Source of the DNA: Pseudomonas sp. | GTDB taxonomy: Bacteria > Pseudomonadota > Gammaproteobacteria > Pseudomonadales > Pseudomonadaceae | Reading direction: 5' to 3' | Assembly (NCBI RefSeq): GCF_030698175.1 | Contig: NZ_JAUYNT010000020.1 | Coordinates: 62,001-126,000 of the forward strand | DNA length: 64,000 nucleotides | Program-made: the position numbers and the translations under genes | Shown: positions 25,236 to 35,857 of the stretch, piece after piece | Numbering within the stretch: the first letter of the stretch is position 1 | Layout of the letters: the number at the start of each line of letters is the position of its first letter | The notes under the pieces: model-generated | What the model saw: the letters and a program-made list of their open reading frames with translations, nothing else | Told to the model about the DNA's origin: nothing | Database searches by the model: none

Positions 25236-26144
25236 ATGCTCAGCCAAGTACGCGACCTCGATCTGCAACTGTTGCGCCTGTTCGTCTGCGTGGTGGAGTG
25301 CGGCGGTTTCAGTGCCGCGCAAGGTGAGCTGGGCATCGGCCAGTCGACCATCAGCACGCAGATGGCCAAGCTGGAAACCCGCCTCGGCTATCGCCTCTGT
25401 GAGCGCGGCAAGGCCGGGTTTCGGCTGACGCCCAAGGGCCAGCAGCTGTTGGCCGCGACCCGCAAGCTGTTCACCGCGCTTGAGATGTTCAAGGGTGAGG
25501 CCCAGGGCATGGCCGACAAACTGCTGGGCGAGCTGCGCATCGGTCTGTCCGAAGCCCTCGATGCGCAGGTGCGCGAATGCGTTGCCGAGGCCCTCGGGCA
25601 GTTTCGTCAGCGCAACCAGGCGGTGCAGATTGAGCTGCTCAGTGCCACACCTGCCGAGCTGGAGCGGCGCCTGTTGCAGGACCAGCTGCACCTGGCAATC
25701 GGCTATTTCTCGGGGCAACAAAATGCGCTGGATTACCAGCCGCTGTTCAGCGAAGAACAACGGCTTTACTGCGGCAAAACCCACCCGCTGTTCGGCCAGG
25801 CACAGCCCAGCCAGGCGCAGCTGGATGGCTGTGACGGTGTGGTGCATCCCTATCGCTGTATCAACGCCGCCGAACCTTTTCAGCCGGTTAACAGCAGCGC
25901 CAGCACCGAACATGTGGAGGGCAGCCTGACCTTTATTCTGTCCGGGGCGCACATTGGTTATCTGCCCCGTCACATAGCAGCACCTTGGCAGGCCCAAGGC
26001 TTGCTGCAACCGCTCGGCCCCGAAGCCTTGAGCTTCAGCGTGCAGTTTCACCTGGCCCATCACCGCGCGCGCCAACCGAGTGAGGCGCAGTTGGCGCTGG
26101 TTGCAGACCTGCACGGGGCCTTCGCTAGCCATAGTCACGACTAA
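25236..26144 (+). CDS. LysR-family transcriptional regulator
   Basis: 302 residues from the ATG at 25236; the earlier in-frame ATGs have no better site and intrude on the divergent promoter. N-terminal winged HTH (LQLLRLFVCVVECGGFSAAQGELGIGQSTISTQMAKLE-type residues, about 8-45) and a C-terminal substrate-binding domain. It is transcribed divergently from the PotF-like/ureohydrolase operon, the usual arrangement for a regulator of the neighbouring operon. The inducer is unknown; a guanidino compound or polyamine is the natural guess. Confidence 0.92.
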   Translation: MLSQVRDLDLQLLRLFVCVVECGGFSAAQGELGIGQSTISTQMAKLETRLGYRLCERGKAGFRLTPKGQQLLAATRKLFTALEMFKGEAQGMADKLLGELRIGLSEALDAQVRECVAEALGQFRQRNQAVQIELLSATPAELERRLLQDQLHLAIGYFSGQQNALDYQPLFSEEQRLYCGKTHPLFGQAQPSQAQLDGCDGVVHPYRCINAAEPFQPVNSSASTEHVEGSLTFILSGAHIGYLPRHIAAPWQAQGLLQPLGPEALSFSVQFHLAHHRARQPSEAQLALVADLHGAFASHSHD

Positions 26145-26214
26145 GAGTACAGTGCTGCCTGGTTCGAAACGATAGGCTTTGGATGGTTGGTGCTGAATTT
26201 TGCGGGGCAATAAA

Positions 26215-26246
26215 AAACCCCACAAGGCTTGGCCATTGTGGGGTTT
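26215..26246. terminator. Intrinsic terminator between lysR and ychF
   Basis: Stem AAACCCCACAA / TTGTGGGGTTT (11 bp) around a 10-base loop that itself reads GGCTTGGCCA. On the minus strand it is followed by a T-run (from TAAAAAA at 26211-26217), so it serves ychF; it can also stop the LysR transcript. Confidence 0.9.
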
Positions 26247-26278
26247 GGGTGTCCGTCACGAGTTGACGGGGTGGCGCA

Positions 26279-27379
26279 TCAAACGTTGAAGCGGAAATGC
26301 ATCACGTCGCCGTCTTTAACGATGTAGTCCTTGCCTTCCAGGCGCCATTTGCCGGCTTCTTTGGCACCGGCTTCACCCTTGAACTGGATAAAGTCGCTGT
26401 AGGCGATCACTTCGGCGCGGATAAAGCCTTTTTCGAAATCGGTGTGGATCACCCCGGCCGCTTGCGGGCCGGTGGCGCCAACGCGGACGGTCCAGGCGCG
26501 GACTTCTTCGACGCCGGCGGTGAAGTAGGTTTGCAGATGGAGCATTTCGTAGCCGGCGCGAATCACCCGGTTCAGACCTGGCTCTTCGAGGCCGAGGGCT
26601 TCGAGGAACATGTCTTTCTCTTCGCCATCGTCCAGCTCGGCGATTTCCGCTTCGATCTTGTTGCATACCGGCACCACAATCGCGCCTTCTGCGTCGGCGA
26701 TGGCTTGCACCACATCCAGCAGCGGATTGTTTTCGAAGCCGTCTTCCGCAACGTTGGCGATGTACATGACCGGCTTGCTAGTCAGCAGGTGAAAGCCACG
26801 GATCAGGGCTTTTTCATCGGCGTTCATGTCCTTCATCAGGCTACGTGCTGGCTTGCCTTCGCTGAAGTGATTGATCAATTGCTCCAGCAGAACTTTCTGC
26901 GCGCCGGCGTCTTTGTCGCCACCTTTAGCGTTGCGGGTGACTTTTTGCAGTTGTTTCTCGCAGCTGTCGAGGTCGGCGAAGATCAGTTCGAGATCGATGA
27001 TCTCGATGTCGCGCTTGGGGTCGACGCTATTGGAAACGTGAATCACGTTTTCGTCTTCGAAGCAGCGCACTACGTGGGCGATGGCGTCGGTCTCGCGGAT
27101 GTTGGCGAGGAACTTGTTGCCCAGGCCTTCACCCTTGGAGGCGCCGGCCACTAAGCCGGCGATATCGACGAACTCCATGGTGGTCGGCAGGATGCGCTTA
27201 GGGTTAACGATGGCGGCCAGGGCGTCGAGGCGCGGGTCGGGCATTGGTACTATGCCGCTGTTCGGCTCGATGGTGCAGAACGGGAAGTTCTCTGCCGCGA
27301 TACCGGATTTGGTCAGGGCGTTGAACAGAGTGGACTTGCCGACGTTGGGCAGGCCGACGATGCCGCAATTGAAACCCAT
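26279..27379 (-). CDS. ychF: Ribosome-binding ATPase YchF
   Basis: 366 residues, the usual size. The P-loop is GLPNVGKST (residues 9-17) and the family start [20 protein letters not shown] is intact. A central coiled coil and a C-terminal TGS domain ([22 protein letters not shown]) complete the OBG-family layout. YchF hydrolyses ATP in preference to GTP and associates with ribosomes. It is third in the minus-strand order rplY-pth-ychF, 42 bp after pth, as in other Pseudomonas. Confidence 0.97.
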   Translation of the reverse strand: MGFNCGIVGLPNVGKSTLFNALTKSGIAAENFPFCTIEPNSGIVPMPDPRLDALAAIVNPKRILPTTMEFVDIAGLVAGASKGEGLGNKFLANIRETDAIAHVVRCFEDENVIHVSNSVDPKRDIEIIDLELIFADLDSCEKQLQKVTRNAKGGDKDAGAQKVLLEQLINHFSEGKPARSLMKDMNADEKALIRGFHLLTSKPVMYIANVAEDGFENNPLLDVVQAIADAEGAIVVPVCNKIEAEIAELDDGEEKDMFLEALGLEEPGLNRVIRAGYEMLHLQTYFTAGVEEVRAWTVRVGATGPQAAGVIHTDFEKGFIRAEVIAYSDFIQFKGEAGAKEAGKWRLEGKDYIVKDGDVMHFRFNV

Positions 27380-27421
27380 GGTGTAATCCTCGCGCAGATG
27401 AATTCGGGCAAATAAAGAGGT

Positions 27422-28006
27422 TTAAGCCTTTTGGCTGTGCAACTTGTGCATCGCCTTACTCCAGTCGCCGGCGAGCATCTCGGGCAGCGCGGCGAGGGCA
27501 TTGTCGATGCTGGCATCCAGTAAGTCTTGTTCGCTGCGCGGGGCGCGGCCGAGGACGAAGTTGGAAACCATGCTGCTGTGTCCGGGATGGCCGATGCCAA
27601 GCCGCAGCCGGTAAAAACTATTCTGATTGGCCAGCTGGGCGATGATGTCGCGCAAGCCGTTGTGGCCGCCGTGGCCGCCGCCCAGTTTGAGCTTGGCGAC
27701 CCCGGGTAGCATGTCGAGTTCGTCGTGGGCCACCAAGATGGCCTCTGGCGGGATACGAAAGAAATTCGCCAGGGCGGCAACGGCTTGGCCGCTGCGATTC
27801 ATAAAGGTGGTGGGGATCAGTAGACGAACATCGCGGCCTTGGTGGCTGAACTTACCCACCAGACCAAAATACTTACGGTCGCTGCTCAGGCTGACGCCTT
27901 GTTTGGCGGCGAGGCGCTCAACAAAAAGGGCTCCTGCGTTATGCCGAGTCTGTTCGTATTCAGCGCCCGGATTACCCAGGCCGACGATCAGTTGCACGGC
28001 GGTCAC
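27422..28006 (-). CDS. pth: Peptidyl-tRNA hydrolase
   Basis: 194 residues. The catalytic histidine region is [10 protein letters not shown] (His22), with the family opening [39 protein letters not shown] and [12 protein letters not shown]. It releases tRNA from prematurely dropped peptidyl-tRNA. It lies 173 bp after rplY and 42 bp before ychF, probably one transcript. Confidence 0.97.
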   Translation of the reverse strand: MTAVQLIVGLGNPGAEYEQTRHNAGALFVERLAAKQGVSLSSDRKYFGLVGKFSHQGRDVRLLIPTTFMNRSGQAVAALANFFRIPPEAILVAHDELDMLPGVAKLKLGGGHGGHNGLRDIIAQLANQNSFYRLRLGIGHPGHSSMVSNFVLGRAPRSEQDLLDASIDNALAALPEMLAGDWSKAMHKLHSQKA

Positions 28007-28179
28007 GACAGAAGCCCTTTTATGGAACGGCGAAAGAACGTTATTGGCTGGCTCAGTTGTGCAGGGAAAACCGGTGAAAAGTGCTGATTTACCATGTGTA
28101 AAATCCGCGTTCTACCCGTTTTCTCTGCGACTATCGATTGCCGGCAGATGGTTCTTTCGCCGCTCAAACGACGCTGCTA

Positions 28180-28776
28180 TTACTCAGCGTCTTTAACTAC
28201 GCGCGAAGCGTGGATGTTGGCAACTGGCAAGTCATTGCCGTGAGCCAAGGCAACCAGTTGCACGCCAGCTGGCAGAACCAGGTCAGACAAGTGCAGGATG
28301 GTGCCGATTTCAACTTTAGCCATGTCGACTTCGATGAACTCTGGCAAGTCGGTTGGCAGGCAAGAAACTTCAACTTCCACGGCAGTGTGGGAAACTTCGC
28401 CGCCTTGGGTCTTAACGCCAACCGAAGTCTCTTGGTTGGTGAAGTGCAACGGCACGTGGGCAGTCAGTTTCTGGCCAGCAACGACGCGAACGAAGTCAGC
28501 GTGCATGACGAACATTTTTACTGGGTGACGTTGCAGTGCTTTGATCAGCACGGTTTCAACGGCGCCATCAACGTTCAACGCGATAACGTGGCTGAAAGCG
28601 GCTTCGTTTTCGAGCAGCTTGGCAACGTCTTTAGCAACCAGGCTGATCGATTGAGCGCCTTTGTCGCCACCGTAGATTACGGCTGGAACTAGGCTGGCGA
28701 GACGACGTAGGCGGCGGCTCGCACCTTTCCCCAGGTCGGAACGCACTTGAGCATTCAGGGTAAATTCAGCAGTCAT
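28180..28776 (-). CDS. rplY: 50S ribosomal protein L25 (Ctc form)
   Basis: 198 residues from the ATG at 28776 (GGAG seven bases upstream). The N-terminal L25 domain ([21 protein letters not shown]) binds 5S rRNA, and the longer C-terminal Ctc/TL5 domain (about residues 95-198) is present, so this is the general-stress-type long form, not the short E. coli L25. It follows the prs terminator and begins the rplY-pth-ychF group. Confidence 0.97.
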   Translation of the reverse strand: MTAEFTLNAQVRSDLGKGASRRLRRLASLVPAVIYGGDKGAQSISLVAKDVAKLLENEAAFSHVIALNVDGAVETVLIKALQRHPVKMFVMHADFVRVVAGQKLTAHVPLHFTNQETSVGVKTQGGEVSHTAVEVEVSCLPTDLPEFIEVDMAKVEIGTILHLSDLVLPAGVQLVALAHGNDLPVANIHASRVVKDAE

Positions 28777-28856
28777 GGTGTTTCTCCAGTACAACAACAG
28801 CCCAAACAACAGTATCGCCTTGCAGAACCTGCGACCGGTGCTGAAGGCGATTGGGC

Positions 28857-28879
28857 AAAAAACCCCGCACTAGGCGGGG
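28857..28879 (-). terminator. Intrinsic terminator of prs
   Basis: Minus-strand stem CCCCGC / GCGGGG around ACTAG-type loop, followed on the minus strand by a T-run (AAAAAA at 28857-28862 on the plus strand). It lies between the end of prs and the start of rplY. Confidence 0.85.
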
Positions 28880-28919
28880 CGCATTTCGTTCGGCGCAGAT
28901 TGAGCTAAGACGCTAGGTC

Positions 28920-29861
28920 TTAGCGGAACATCGCGCTGATCGATTCTTCATTGCTGATGCGGCGTACCGCCTCGGCAACGATTGGAGCGATATCCAGTTG
29001 ACGGATACGGCTACAGGCTTGTGCAGCGGCTGAGAGTGGAATGGTGTTAGTCACCACCAACTCATCGAGCACGGAATTTTCAATGTTTTCGATCGCCCGA
29101 CCCGACAGCACCGGGTGGGTGCAGTAGGCGATAACCTTGGAGGCACCATGGGCTTTTAGCGCTTTGGCGGCATGCCCGAGGGTGCCGGCGGTATCCACCA
29201 TGTCGTCGACCAGTACACAGGTACGGCCTTCAACGTCGCCGATGATGTGCATGACTTCAACTTGGTTGGCCTTCGGCCGACGTTTGTCGATGATCGCCAG
29301 GTCAACGCCGAGAGTCTTGGCCACGGCACGGGCGCGCACTACGCCGCCAATGTCGGGGGAGACAATCATCAGGTTTTCGAAGCGTTGATCGACGATATCG
29401 TCCACCAGAATCGGCGAGCCGTAGATGTTATCTACCGGAATATCGAAGAACCCTTGGATCTGGTCAGCGTGCAGATCGACCGTGAGCACACGGTCGATGC
29501 CTACCACTGTCAGCATGTCAGCCACTACTTTTGCGGTAATAGCCACCCGGGCCGAACGCGGACGGCGATCTTGGCGGGCGTAACCGAAGTAGGGGATCAC
29601 GGCAGTGATACGCGAGGCTGACGAGCGGCGGAAGGCATCAGCCATCACTACCAGTTCCATCAGGTTGTCGTTGGTTGGCGCACACGTCGGTTGAATAATG
29701 AAAACATCTTTACCGCGAACGTTTTCATTGATTTCGGCGCTGATCTCACCATCGGAAAATTTGCCTACTGAGGCATCACCGAGGGGGATATGCAGCTGAC
29801 GTACGACACGCCGAGCGAGATCGGGGTTGGCATTCCCCGTAAAGACCATCATCTTGGACAC
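28920..29861 (-). CDS. prs: Ribose-phosphate pyrophosphokinase
   Basis: 313 residues from a GTG at 29861 (AGGTAG upstream), the same length and start as Pseudomonas Prs; the longer frame runs back into the tRNA. Conserved parts: [20 protein letters not shown], the catalytic segment [12 protein letters not shown] and the PRPP loop [13 protein letters not shown]. It makes PRPP from ribose 5-phosphate and ATP for nucleotide, histidine and tryptophan synthesis. It sits directly downstream of tRNA-Gln and ispE. Confidence 0.96.
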   Translation of the reverse strand: MSKMMVFTGNANPDLARRVVRQLHIPLGDASVGKFSDGEISAEINENVRGKDVFIIQPTCAPTNDNLMELVVMADAFRRSSASRITAVIPYFGYARQDRRPRSARVAITAKVVADMLTVVGIDRVLTVDLHADQIQGFFDIPVDNIYGSPILVDDIVDQRFENLMIVSPDIGGVVRARAVAKTLGVDLAIIDKRRPKANQVEVMHIIGDVEGRTCVLVDDMVDTAGTLGHAAKALKAHGASKVIAYCTHPVLSGRAIENIENSVLDELVVTNTIPLSAAAQACSRIRQLDIAPIVAEAVRRISNEESISAMFR

Positions 29862-29906
29862 GCACACTACCTGTCGGCTTAGGGTAACCGGGATGGGTAC
29901 AAAATA

Positions 29907-29981
29907 TGGCAGGGGCGGCTGGATTCGAACCAACGCATGGCAGGATCAAAACCTGCTGCCTTACCGCTTGGCGACGCCCCT
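29907..29981 (-). tRNA. tRNA-Gln (anticodon TTG)
   Basis: Read on the minus strand, a 75-nt cloverleaf with acceptor AGGGGCG/CGCCCCT, discriminator G and encoded CCA. The anticodon stem GCAGG/CCTGC holds the loop TTTTGAT, giving anticodon TTG. The T-arm GTTGGTTCGAATCCAGC is standard. It lies between ispE and prs, as known in other Pseudomonas. Confidence 0.95.
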
Positions 29982-30001
29982 ATAACGCACAGCTTTTACC
30001 G

Positions 30002-30880
30002 CTACTTCTTGAGCAGTTCTTTGAGCTTGCGATGCAACATCGAAATGTTACGACCCTGGGCGACAAAGCACGGCAAAGTTGCTGGAAGTTGGCGGGCGAC
30101 TTTATCAGCATCGTCCTGTTTTGGGAAGCTCCCAAACACACAAGCTCCAGTGCCGGTTAATCGAGTTGGAACAAATTTGTTCAACAAGATCAAAGCGTTA
30201 TGTACTTCTGGATAACGCTTCTGGACCACCGGCTGACAGTCATTACGACTGCCCCCCTCAAGAAGGCTGCGAAGTTTATTGGCCGGGGTGTCGCGTGTCA
30301 ACTGCGGGTCGGCGAAAACTTCCGCTGTGCTGACGCTAACCTGCGGAATTGCAACCAAAAACCACGGCTCGCTGAGTTCTACGGGGGTGAGAATCTCGCC
30401 AACCCCTTCGGCAAATGCCGCGTGACCACGGACGAATACCGGCACGTCGGCGCCCAGGCTTAAACCCAGGGTGGCGAGCTGGCCTTCGCTCCAGCCCAGT
30501 TGCCAGAGGTGGTTGAGGCCGAGCAAGGTGGTGGCCGCATCGGAACTGCCGCCACCCAAGCCGCCACCCATAGGCAGGCGCTTGCTCAGCCAAATATCGG
30601 CGCCTTGGCTGCAGTGGCTGGCCTGCTGCAATTGGCGGGCGGCGCGCACTATCAGGTTGCTGTCGTGGGCAACCTCGCTCAGCTCGCTGTGCAGCTGGAT
30701 AACGCCGTCGGTGCGGGTGGCGAAAGTTAGCTCGTCGGCGTAGTCGAGAAACTGAAACAGGGTTTGCAGCTGGTGATAACCGTCGCTGCGCCGGCCAATA
30801 ATGTGCAGCAGCAGATTCAGTTTGGCCGGGGCGGGCAGCGTCAGGCCGTGCGCCGGTGGCGTCAGTGGGCTGGCCTGCAT
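30002..30880 (-). CDS. ispE: 4-diphosphocytidyl-2-C-methyl-D-erythritol kinase
   Basis: 292 residues. GHMP kinase signs: [20 protein letters not shown] at the start and the ATP-binding [20 protein letters not shown] (about residues 96-115). It phosphorylates CDP-methylerythritol in the MEP isoprenoid pathway. The start is one base after the lolB stop region, so the two genes are tightly coupled; the tRNA-Gln follows 20 bp downstream. Confidence 0.96.
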   Translation of the reverse strand: MQASPLTPPAHGLTLPAPAKLNLLLHIIGRRSDGYHQLQTLFQFLDYADELTFATRTDGVIQLHSELSEVAHDSNLIVRAARQLQQASHCSQGADIWLSKRLPMGGGLGGGSSDAATTLLGLNHLWQLGWSEGQLATLGLSLGADVPVFVRGHAAFAEGVGEILTPVELSEPWFLVAIPQVSVSTAEVFADPQLTRDTPANKLRSLLEGGSRNDCQPVVQKRYPEVHNALILLNKFVPTRLTGTGACVFGSFPKQDDADKVARQLPATLPCFVAQGRNISMLHRKLKELLKK

Positions 30881-30881
30881 A

Positions 30882-31514
30882 TCACTGGCCGAACTGGCGT
30901 GGCTGCCAGTCCTTGATCACCAGGGTGATGTCGAGCTTGGCGCCGTGCAGTTTGATCCGCTCGGGCAGCCAGTAGCCGTTTTGTTCGACGTAGCTCAGGT
31001 ATTCGACTTTCCAGTCATCTTGCTCAAGCATCGCCAGTCGGCTTTCGCTGCCCAGGGTCAGACGGCTCTTGCTATCGCTGGCGGGCACGCCGCGCACCCA
31101 CCAAAACAGGTGGGAGATGGGCAGGTTCCAACCCAGCTGTTGCTGTAATAAGGCTTCGGCGGATTCGGCTTGAAAGCTGCCTTGGTTGGCGGCCTCCAGG
31201 CTGACTTTGCCGGGGCGGCCGGTCAGCCGTGCGGCGCCGCCACCCATGGGGCCGGCGAGACGAATATCGAAGTAGTCTTGGCGTTGCAGCCAGAACAAGG
31301 TGGCGCTGGCGCTTTCGATTTTGCCGTCGCGCTTTTCCGCGCGCAGACCCATTTTGCCGCTGATCTCCCAGCCATTGAGTTGGCTGACCTGGTCTTTATG
31401 CTTCTGCCAGAGGGCGGAGTCGCCCTGGCCGCTGAGGGTTTCGTGGGAGGTCAGGCCGGCGCAACCGCTCAGCAGGGCCAGGCAGCAGGCGGCAAGTAAA
31501 AGGCGAAAGGACAT
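30882..31514 (-). CDS. lolB: Outer-membrane lipoprotein receptor LolB
   Basis: 210 residues. Signal peptide with lipobox LLSGC (lipidated Cys18). The mature protein has the LolB pattern [35 protein letters not shown] residues and [10 protein letters not shown]. LolB accepts lipoproteins from LolA at the inner face of the outer membrane. It follows the TPR lipoprotein gene by 3 bp and touches ispE. Confidence 0.94.
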   Translation of the reverse strand: MSFRLLLAACCLALLSGCAGLTSHETLSGQGDSALWQKHKDQVSQLNGWEISGKMGLRAEKRDGKIESASATLFWLQRQDYFDIRLAGPMGGGAARLTGRPGKVSLEAANQGSFQAESAEALLQQQLGWNLPISHLFWWVRGVPASDSKSRLTLGSESRLAMLEQDDWKVEYLSYVEQNGYWLPERIKLHGAKLDITLVIKDWQPRQFGQ

Positions 31515-31517
31515 AAT

Positions 31518-33242
31518 TTAAAGCGTCTCTGAGCCCGTTAAGCGCAGCACTGTGCTGCGGATGGCGGGGCTGTCGGGGGTGTTTTCCAGTGCTTGCGCCC
31601 ACACTTCGCGGGCCTCGCGTTGTTTGCCATTGGCCCACAGCACCTCGCCCAGGTGGGCGGCCACTTCGGCGTCGGGAAAACGCTCCAGGGCTTGGCGCAA
31701 TAAGGCTTCGGCCGCATCCAGCTGGCCTTGGCGATAATTGACCCAGCCTAGGCTGTCGAGCACGGCGGCATCTTCAGGATTGATCTGATGGGCTTGCTCA
31801 ATCAGCTCGCGGGCTTCGGCGAAGCGGGTGGTGCGGTCGGCCAGGGTGTAGCCGAGGGCATTCAGGGCCATGGCGTTATTCGGTTCGCGCTTGAGGATAA
31901 AGCGCAGATCGGTTTCCAGCTGGCTCAGGTCGTTGCGTTTTTCCGCCAGCATGGCGCGGGTGTAGAGCAGGTTCAGATCATCTGGAAACAGCAGCAAGGC
32001 TTGCTGGATGGTCTGCCAGGCACGGGGGCTCTGGTCGTGATTGGTCAGTGCTTCGGTTTCGATCAGGTACAGCTGAATGGCGTAATCGGGCTGGCGCTCG
32101 CGGGCCTTGGCCAGGCGATTGCTCGCCTCTTCAACGCGCTTGCCGCTAAGCAGGATCTCGGTTTGTCGCAGCTGGGCGCCGAGGAAATCATTGCCTGGGC
32201 CGACCAGGTCGTATTCGATCAAGGCGCTTTCTGGGTCGTGGCGCTCTTCATAGACGCGGCCTAGATTAAAGTGTGCCGCTTCAAGGTGGCTGCCGCGGGC
32301 GATCAGTTCTTCCAGATAAACCTGTGCTTCTTGCCAGTCTTTACCCTCAAGGCAGACTAGGGCCAGGGAGAGGCGCAAATCGTCGTCATCGGGGAACTGT
32401 TGCACCAGGCTGGCAAACTCAACCCGCGCATCGTCCAGGCGCTCTTGCTCGACCAGCAGTCGTGCATAAGTCAGGCGCAGGCGCTTGTCGTCGGGGTGCA
32501 ACTTTATGCCGTCTTCCAGTAATGGCAGGGCTTCGTCGCTGCGCTGTAACACTTGCAGGAAACGTACGCGCAGCAGCAGGGGCGGCACGTCTTCGCTGCT
32601 GGCGGGGTGCTCTTCCAGCAGCGCCAGGGCCGCCTCGGTTTTGCCGTCTTGTTGCAGTAACAGGGCTTTGCCGAACAGTAATTGACTGTTCTCTGGGTGT
32701 TTGAGCAATAAACGATCGAAGCTTTGCAGTAAGCCGGTGCGGGTTTGCTGATCGGTTTCCGCCGCCGACAGGGCGAGGAAGTCGAAATTGGTATCGCCCT
32801 GGGCCTGCAGGACTTTTTCCATGTGCTGCATCGACTGTTCATAGCGCCCGGCATGGGCCAGTTGAATGGCCGCAGCGCGTTGAGCGTCGAGATTGTTCGG
32901 GGCGTTTTTGGCCCAGATCAGCGAGCTCTCTTGCGCGGCTTGATCGGCACCGAGGTATTCGGCAATCCGAAAGGCGCGCTCGGCAACGCCGGCGTCTTGG
33001 GTGAGCTTGGCTTGTGCCAGGTAGCCGTCCAGCGCCAGGTCATAGCGATTGCGCTGCCCGGCCAGCTCGGCGGTCAGCAAGGCAAGCAGACTCTGCTCGC
33101 TGAACGAGCCGTACACCAGGGGTGTGCTCGGCGGCGCTGGAGTCTCGGCGACAGGCGGATTGCTTGGGCTGTTTTGCGGCTTAAGTGTTTGGCAACCGCT
33201 AATAAAGGCCAGAGCGATTAACCAGGTAAAAGTTTTTTTCAT
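31518..33242 (-). CDS. TPR-repeat lipoprotein
   Basis: 574 residues from the ATG at 33242 (signal FTWLIALAFISGC, lipidated Cys17); an upstream in-frame start adds 21 residues with no signal sequence and is unlikely. The rest is a long array of tetratricopeptide repeats, for example HLEAAHFNLGRVYEERHDPESALIEYDL and ALNALGYTLADRTTRFAEARELIEQA-type units. It corresponds to the conserved TPR protein encoded between lolB and hemA in Pseudomonas (PA4667). Probable periplasmic face scaffold; specific role not known. Divergent from hemA. Confidence 0.9.
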   Translation of the reverse strand: MKKTFTWLIALAFISGCQTLKPQNSPSNPPVAETPAPPSTPLVYGSFSEQSLLALLTAELAGQRNRYDLALDGYLAQAKLTQDAGVAERAFRIAEYLGADQAAQESSLIWAKNAPNNLDAQRAAAIQLAHAGRYEQSMQHMEKVLQAQGDTNFDFLALSAAETDQQTRTGLLQSFDRLLLKHPENSQLLFGKALLLQQDGKTEAALALLEEHPASSEDVPPLLLRVRFLQVLQRSDEALPLLEDGIKLHPDDKRLRLTYARLLVEQERLDDARVEFASLVQQFPDDDDLRLSLALVCLEGKDWQEAQVYLEELIARGSHLEAAHFNLGRVYEERHDPESALIEYDLVGPGNDFLGAQLRQTEILLSGKRVEEASNRLAKARERQPDYAIQLYLIETEALTNHDQSPRAWQTIQQALLLFPDDLNLLYTRAMLAEKRNDLSQLETDLRFILKREPNNAMALNALGYTLADRTTRFAEARELIEQAHQINPEDAAVLDSLGWVNYRQGQLDAAEALLRQALERFPDAEVAAHLGEVLWANGKQREAREVWAQALENTPDSPAIRSTVLRLTGSETL

Positions 33243-33440
33243 GTGCGCAAGGTTCGACTTGTCGGCTGTCTGGGCATCATGACACAAGCCGCCGGGCAAG
33301 CCCAAGGGCCCGGCCGCTATCTATAGCAGGGCGCGCTTAACTCGCGGGGGAGGTTGTTCTATAGCGGGTGCTTGAGGTGACAACGGGCGAGGCAGCTGAG
33401 ATCTATCGCTATCTGTAGTTGTGTGCGTGGAGGTTGTTCT

Positions 33441-34769
33441 ATGACTGATGAAGTAGGACAATCGGCCGTTTTCCGACACTGTCAGCGACTCTGCATGGCC
33501 TTCCTTGCTCTGGGTATCAACCATAAAACCGCCTCGGTGGCTGTCCGCGAGCGCGTGGCATTTAGCCCTGAGCGCTTGGTTGGGGCGCTGCAACAACTCT
33601 GTCAGCACACCTGCAGTCGTGAGGCGGCGATTCTCTCGACCTGCAACCGCAGTGAGCTGTACCTCGAACAAGACGACCTGGATGCCGAGCAGATCCTGCT
33701 CTGGTTGGCCGATTACCACGGTTTAGAGATAGCCGAGCTGCGCGCCTGCGCCTATGTGCATGCCGATGAGCAAGCCGTGCGGCACATGATGCGAGTGGCC
33801 AGCGGGCTGGACTCGATGGTGCTCGGCGAGCCGCAAATCTTCGGCCAGTTAAAATCCGCCTACGCCGTGGCGCGTGAGGCCGGCACCGTCGGCCCCTTGC
33901 TCGGACGCTTGTTTCAAGCCACCTTCAGCACCGCCAAGCAAGTGCGCACCGATACCGCGATTGGCGAAAACCCTGTGTCGGTGGCCTTTGCCGCCGTTAG
34001 CCTGGCCAAACAGATTTTCAGCGACTTGAACCGCAGTCAGGCCTTGTTGATTGGCGCCGGCGAGACCATCAGCCTGGTCGCCCGCCATCTGCACGACCAA
34101 GGCATCAAGCGCATCGTGGTCGCCAATCGCACCCTGGAACGTGCCAGCCAGCTGGCCGAGCAGTTCGGCGCCCATGCGGTGCTGCTCTCGGAAATTCCCA
34201 ATGAGCTGGTCAATAGCGACATCGTCATCAGCTCCACCGCCAGCCAGTTGCCGATTCTTGGTAAAGGTGCGGTCGAGCGCGCGCTCAAATTGCGCAAGCA
34301 CAAACCGATCTTTATGGTCGATATCGCCGTGCCGCGCGATATCGAACCCGAGGTGGGCGAACTCGACGACATCTACCTGTACAGCGTCGATGACCTGCAC
34401 GAGGTAATCGCCGAAAACTTGAAAAGCCGCCAGGGCGCAGCGCAAGCCGCCGAAGAACTGGTGGCGCTCGGCGCCGAAGACTTTATGCAGCGCCTGCGCG
34501 CACTGGCCGCCGTCGATGTGCTCAAGGCTTATCGCCAGCAAGCCGAACGTCTGCGCGACGAGGAATTGACCAAGGCCCTGCGCCTGCTCGCCAACGGTTG
34601 CGCCGCCGATGAAGCCTTGGCGCAACTGGCCCGTGGCCTGACCAACAAATTGCTGCATGCGCCCAGCGTGCAACTGAAAAAACTCTCCGCCGCCGGCCGC
34701 TTCGATGCCCTGGCCATGGCTCAAGAACTTTTTGCTCTCGATGAGAGTCCGGACAAGCAAAGCCAATGA
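33441..34769 (+). CDS. hemA: Glutamyl-tRNA reductase
   Basis: From the usual family start (ATG 33495, [15 protein letters not shown]) the protein has 424 residues, with catalytic Cys50 in ILSTCNRSE, the NADPH motif [16 protein letters not shown] and a C-terminal dimerisation helix. It makes glutamate-1-semialdehyde, the first step of C5 haem synthesis. I give the start at 33441 because GGAGG lies seven bases before it while 33495 has no ribosome-binding site; this adds 18 residues in frame ([18 protein letters not shown]). If the family start is used, the CDS is 33495-34769. hemA overlaps prfA by 4 bp. Confidence 0.9.
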   Translation: MTDEVGQSAVFRHCQRLCMAFLALGINHKTASVAVRERVAFSPERLVGALQQLCQHTCSREAAILSTCNRSELYLEQDDLDAEQILLWLADYHGLEIAELRACAYVHADEQAVRHMMRVASGLDSMVLGEPQIFGQLKSAYAVAREAGTVGPLLGRLFQATFSTAKQVRTDTAIGENPVSVAFAAVSLAKQIFSDLNRSQALLIGAGETISLVARHLHDQGIKRIVVANRTLERASQLAEQFGAHAVLLSEIPNELVNSDIVISSTASQLPILGKGAVERALKLRKHKPIFMVDIAVPRDIEPEVGELDDIYLYSVDDLHEVIAENLKSRQGAAQAAEELVALGAEDFMQRLRALAAVDVLKAYRQQAERLRDEELTKALRLLANGCAADEALAQLARGLTNKLLHAPSVQLKKLSAAGRFDALAMAQELFALDESPDKQSQ

Positions 34770-35848
34770 AAGCTTCACTGCTAAACAAACTCGACGCCCT
34801 GCAGGATCGCTTCGAGGAACTTACTGCCCAGCTTGGCGATGCCGAGGTAATCAGCAATCAGCCGCAGTTTCGCGCCTATTCCAAGGAGTACGCCGAGGTA
34901 GAGCCGGTCATTCAGGCCTACCGTCAGGTGCTTAAGGTGCAGGGCGATCTGGAAGGCGCCCAGGCGCTGCTCAAAGACAGCGACCCGGACATGCGCGAGA
35001 TGGCCGTCGAAGAAGTCGCCTCGGCCAAAGAGCAGTTGGTCGAGCTGGAAGCCAACTTGCAGCGCATGTTGCTGCCGCGCGACCCGAATGACGGCCGCAA
35101 CGTGTTTCTCGAAGTGCGCGCCGGCACCGGCGGCGACGAGGCGGCGATTTTTTCCGGCGATTTGTTTCGCATGTACTCGCGCTATGCCGAGAAGCAGGGC
35201 TGGCGGGTCGAGATCCTGTCCGAGAGCCTCGGCGAACATGGCGGCTATAAAGAGGTGATCGCCCGGGTCGAGGGCGACAACGTCTACGGCAAGCTCAAGT
35301 TTGAATCCGGCGCGCACCGCGTGCAGCGGGTGCCCGAGACCGAATCCCAGGGCCGCATTCACACCTCCGCCTGCACCGTGGCGGTGCTGCCCGAGCCCGA
35401 TGAACAGCTGGCGATCGAGATCAATCCGGCTGATTTACGCGTCGACACCTACCGCTCCTCCGGCGCCGGTGGTCAGCACGTGAACACCACGGATTCGGCG
35501 ATTCGCATCACCCACATTCCCACCGGCACCGTGGTTGAGTGTCAGGAAGAGCGCTCGCAACACAAGAACCGCGCCCGCGCCATGTCCTGGCTGTCGGCCA
35601 AGTTGCAAGACCAGCAAGACGCCGCCGCCCACAAGGAAATCTCCGACAGCCGCAAATTGCTGGTGGGCTCAGGCGACCGTTCCGAGCGCATTCGCACCTA
35701 TAACTTCGCCCAAGGGCGGGTCACCGATCACCGTATCAACCTGACGCTGTATTGCCTGGCCGATGTGTTGGGCGGCGGTGTCGAGGCGGTGATCACCCCG
35801 TTGCTGGCCGAATACCAGGCCGATCAATTAGCCGCCTTGGGTGACTAA
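34766..35848 (+). CDS. prfA: Peptide chain release factor 1
   Basis: 360 residues. The GGQ catalytic motif is SGAGGQHVN (Gly-Gly-Gln near 234-236), and [20 protein letters not shown] is the conserved N-domain stretch. RF1 releases peptides at UAA and UAG. It overlaps hemA by 4 bp and is followed by prmC, whose product methylates the GGQ glutamine. Its last codons (GCCTTGGGTGACTAA) belong to a duplicated segment that extends into prmC. Confidence 0.97.
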   Translation: MKASLLNKLDALQDRFEELTAQLGDAEVISNQPQFRAYSKEYAEVEPVIQAYRQVLKVQGDLEGAQALLKDSDPDMREMAVEEVASAKEQLVELEANLQRMLLPRDPNDGRNVFLEVRAGTGGDEAAIFSGDLFRMYSRYAEKQGWRVEILSESLGEHGGYKEVIARVEGDNVYGKLKFESGAHRVQRVPETESQGRIHTSACTVAVLPEPDEQLAIEINPADLRVDTYRSSGAGGQHVNTTDSAIRITHIPTGTVVECQEERSQHKNRARAMSWLSAKLQDQQDAAAHKEISDSRKLLVGSGDRSERIRTYNFAQGRVTDHRINLTLYCLADVLGGGVEAVITPLLAEYQADQLAALGD

Positions 35849-35857
35849 ACTAATAAC

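Noticed and set aside
33423..33440. Earlier GTG/ATG-type starts upstream of 33441 for hemA
   Set aside because: No ribosome-binding site, and the position precedes the GGAGG that serves 33441.
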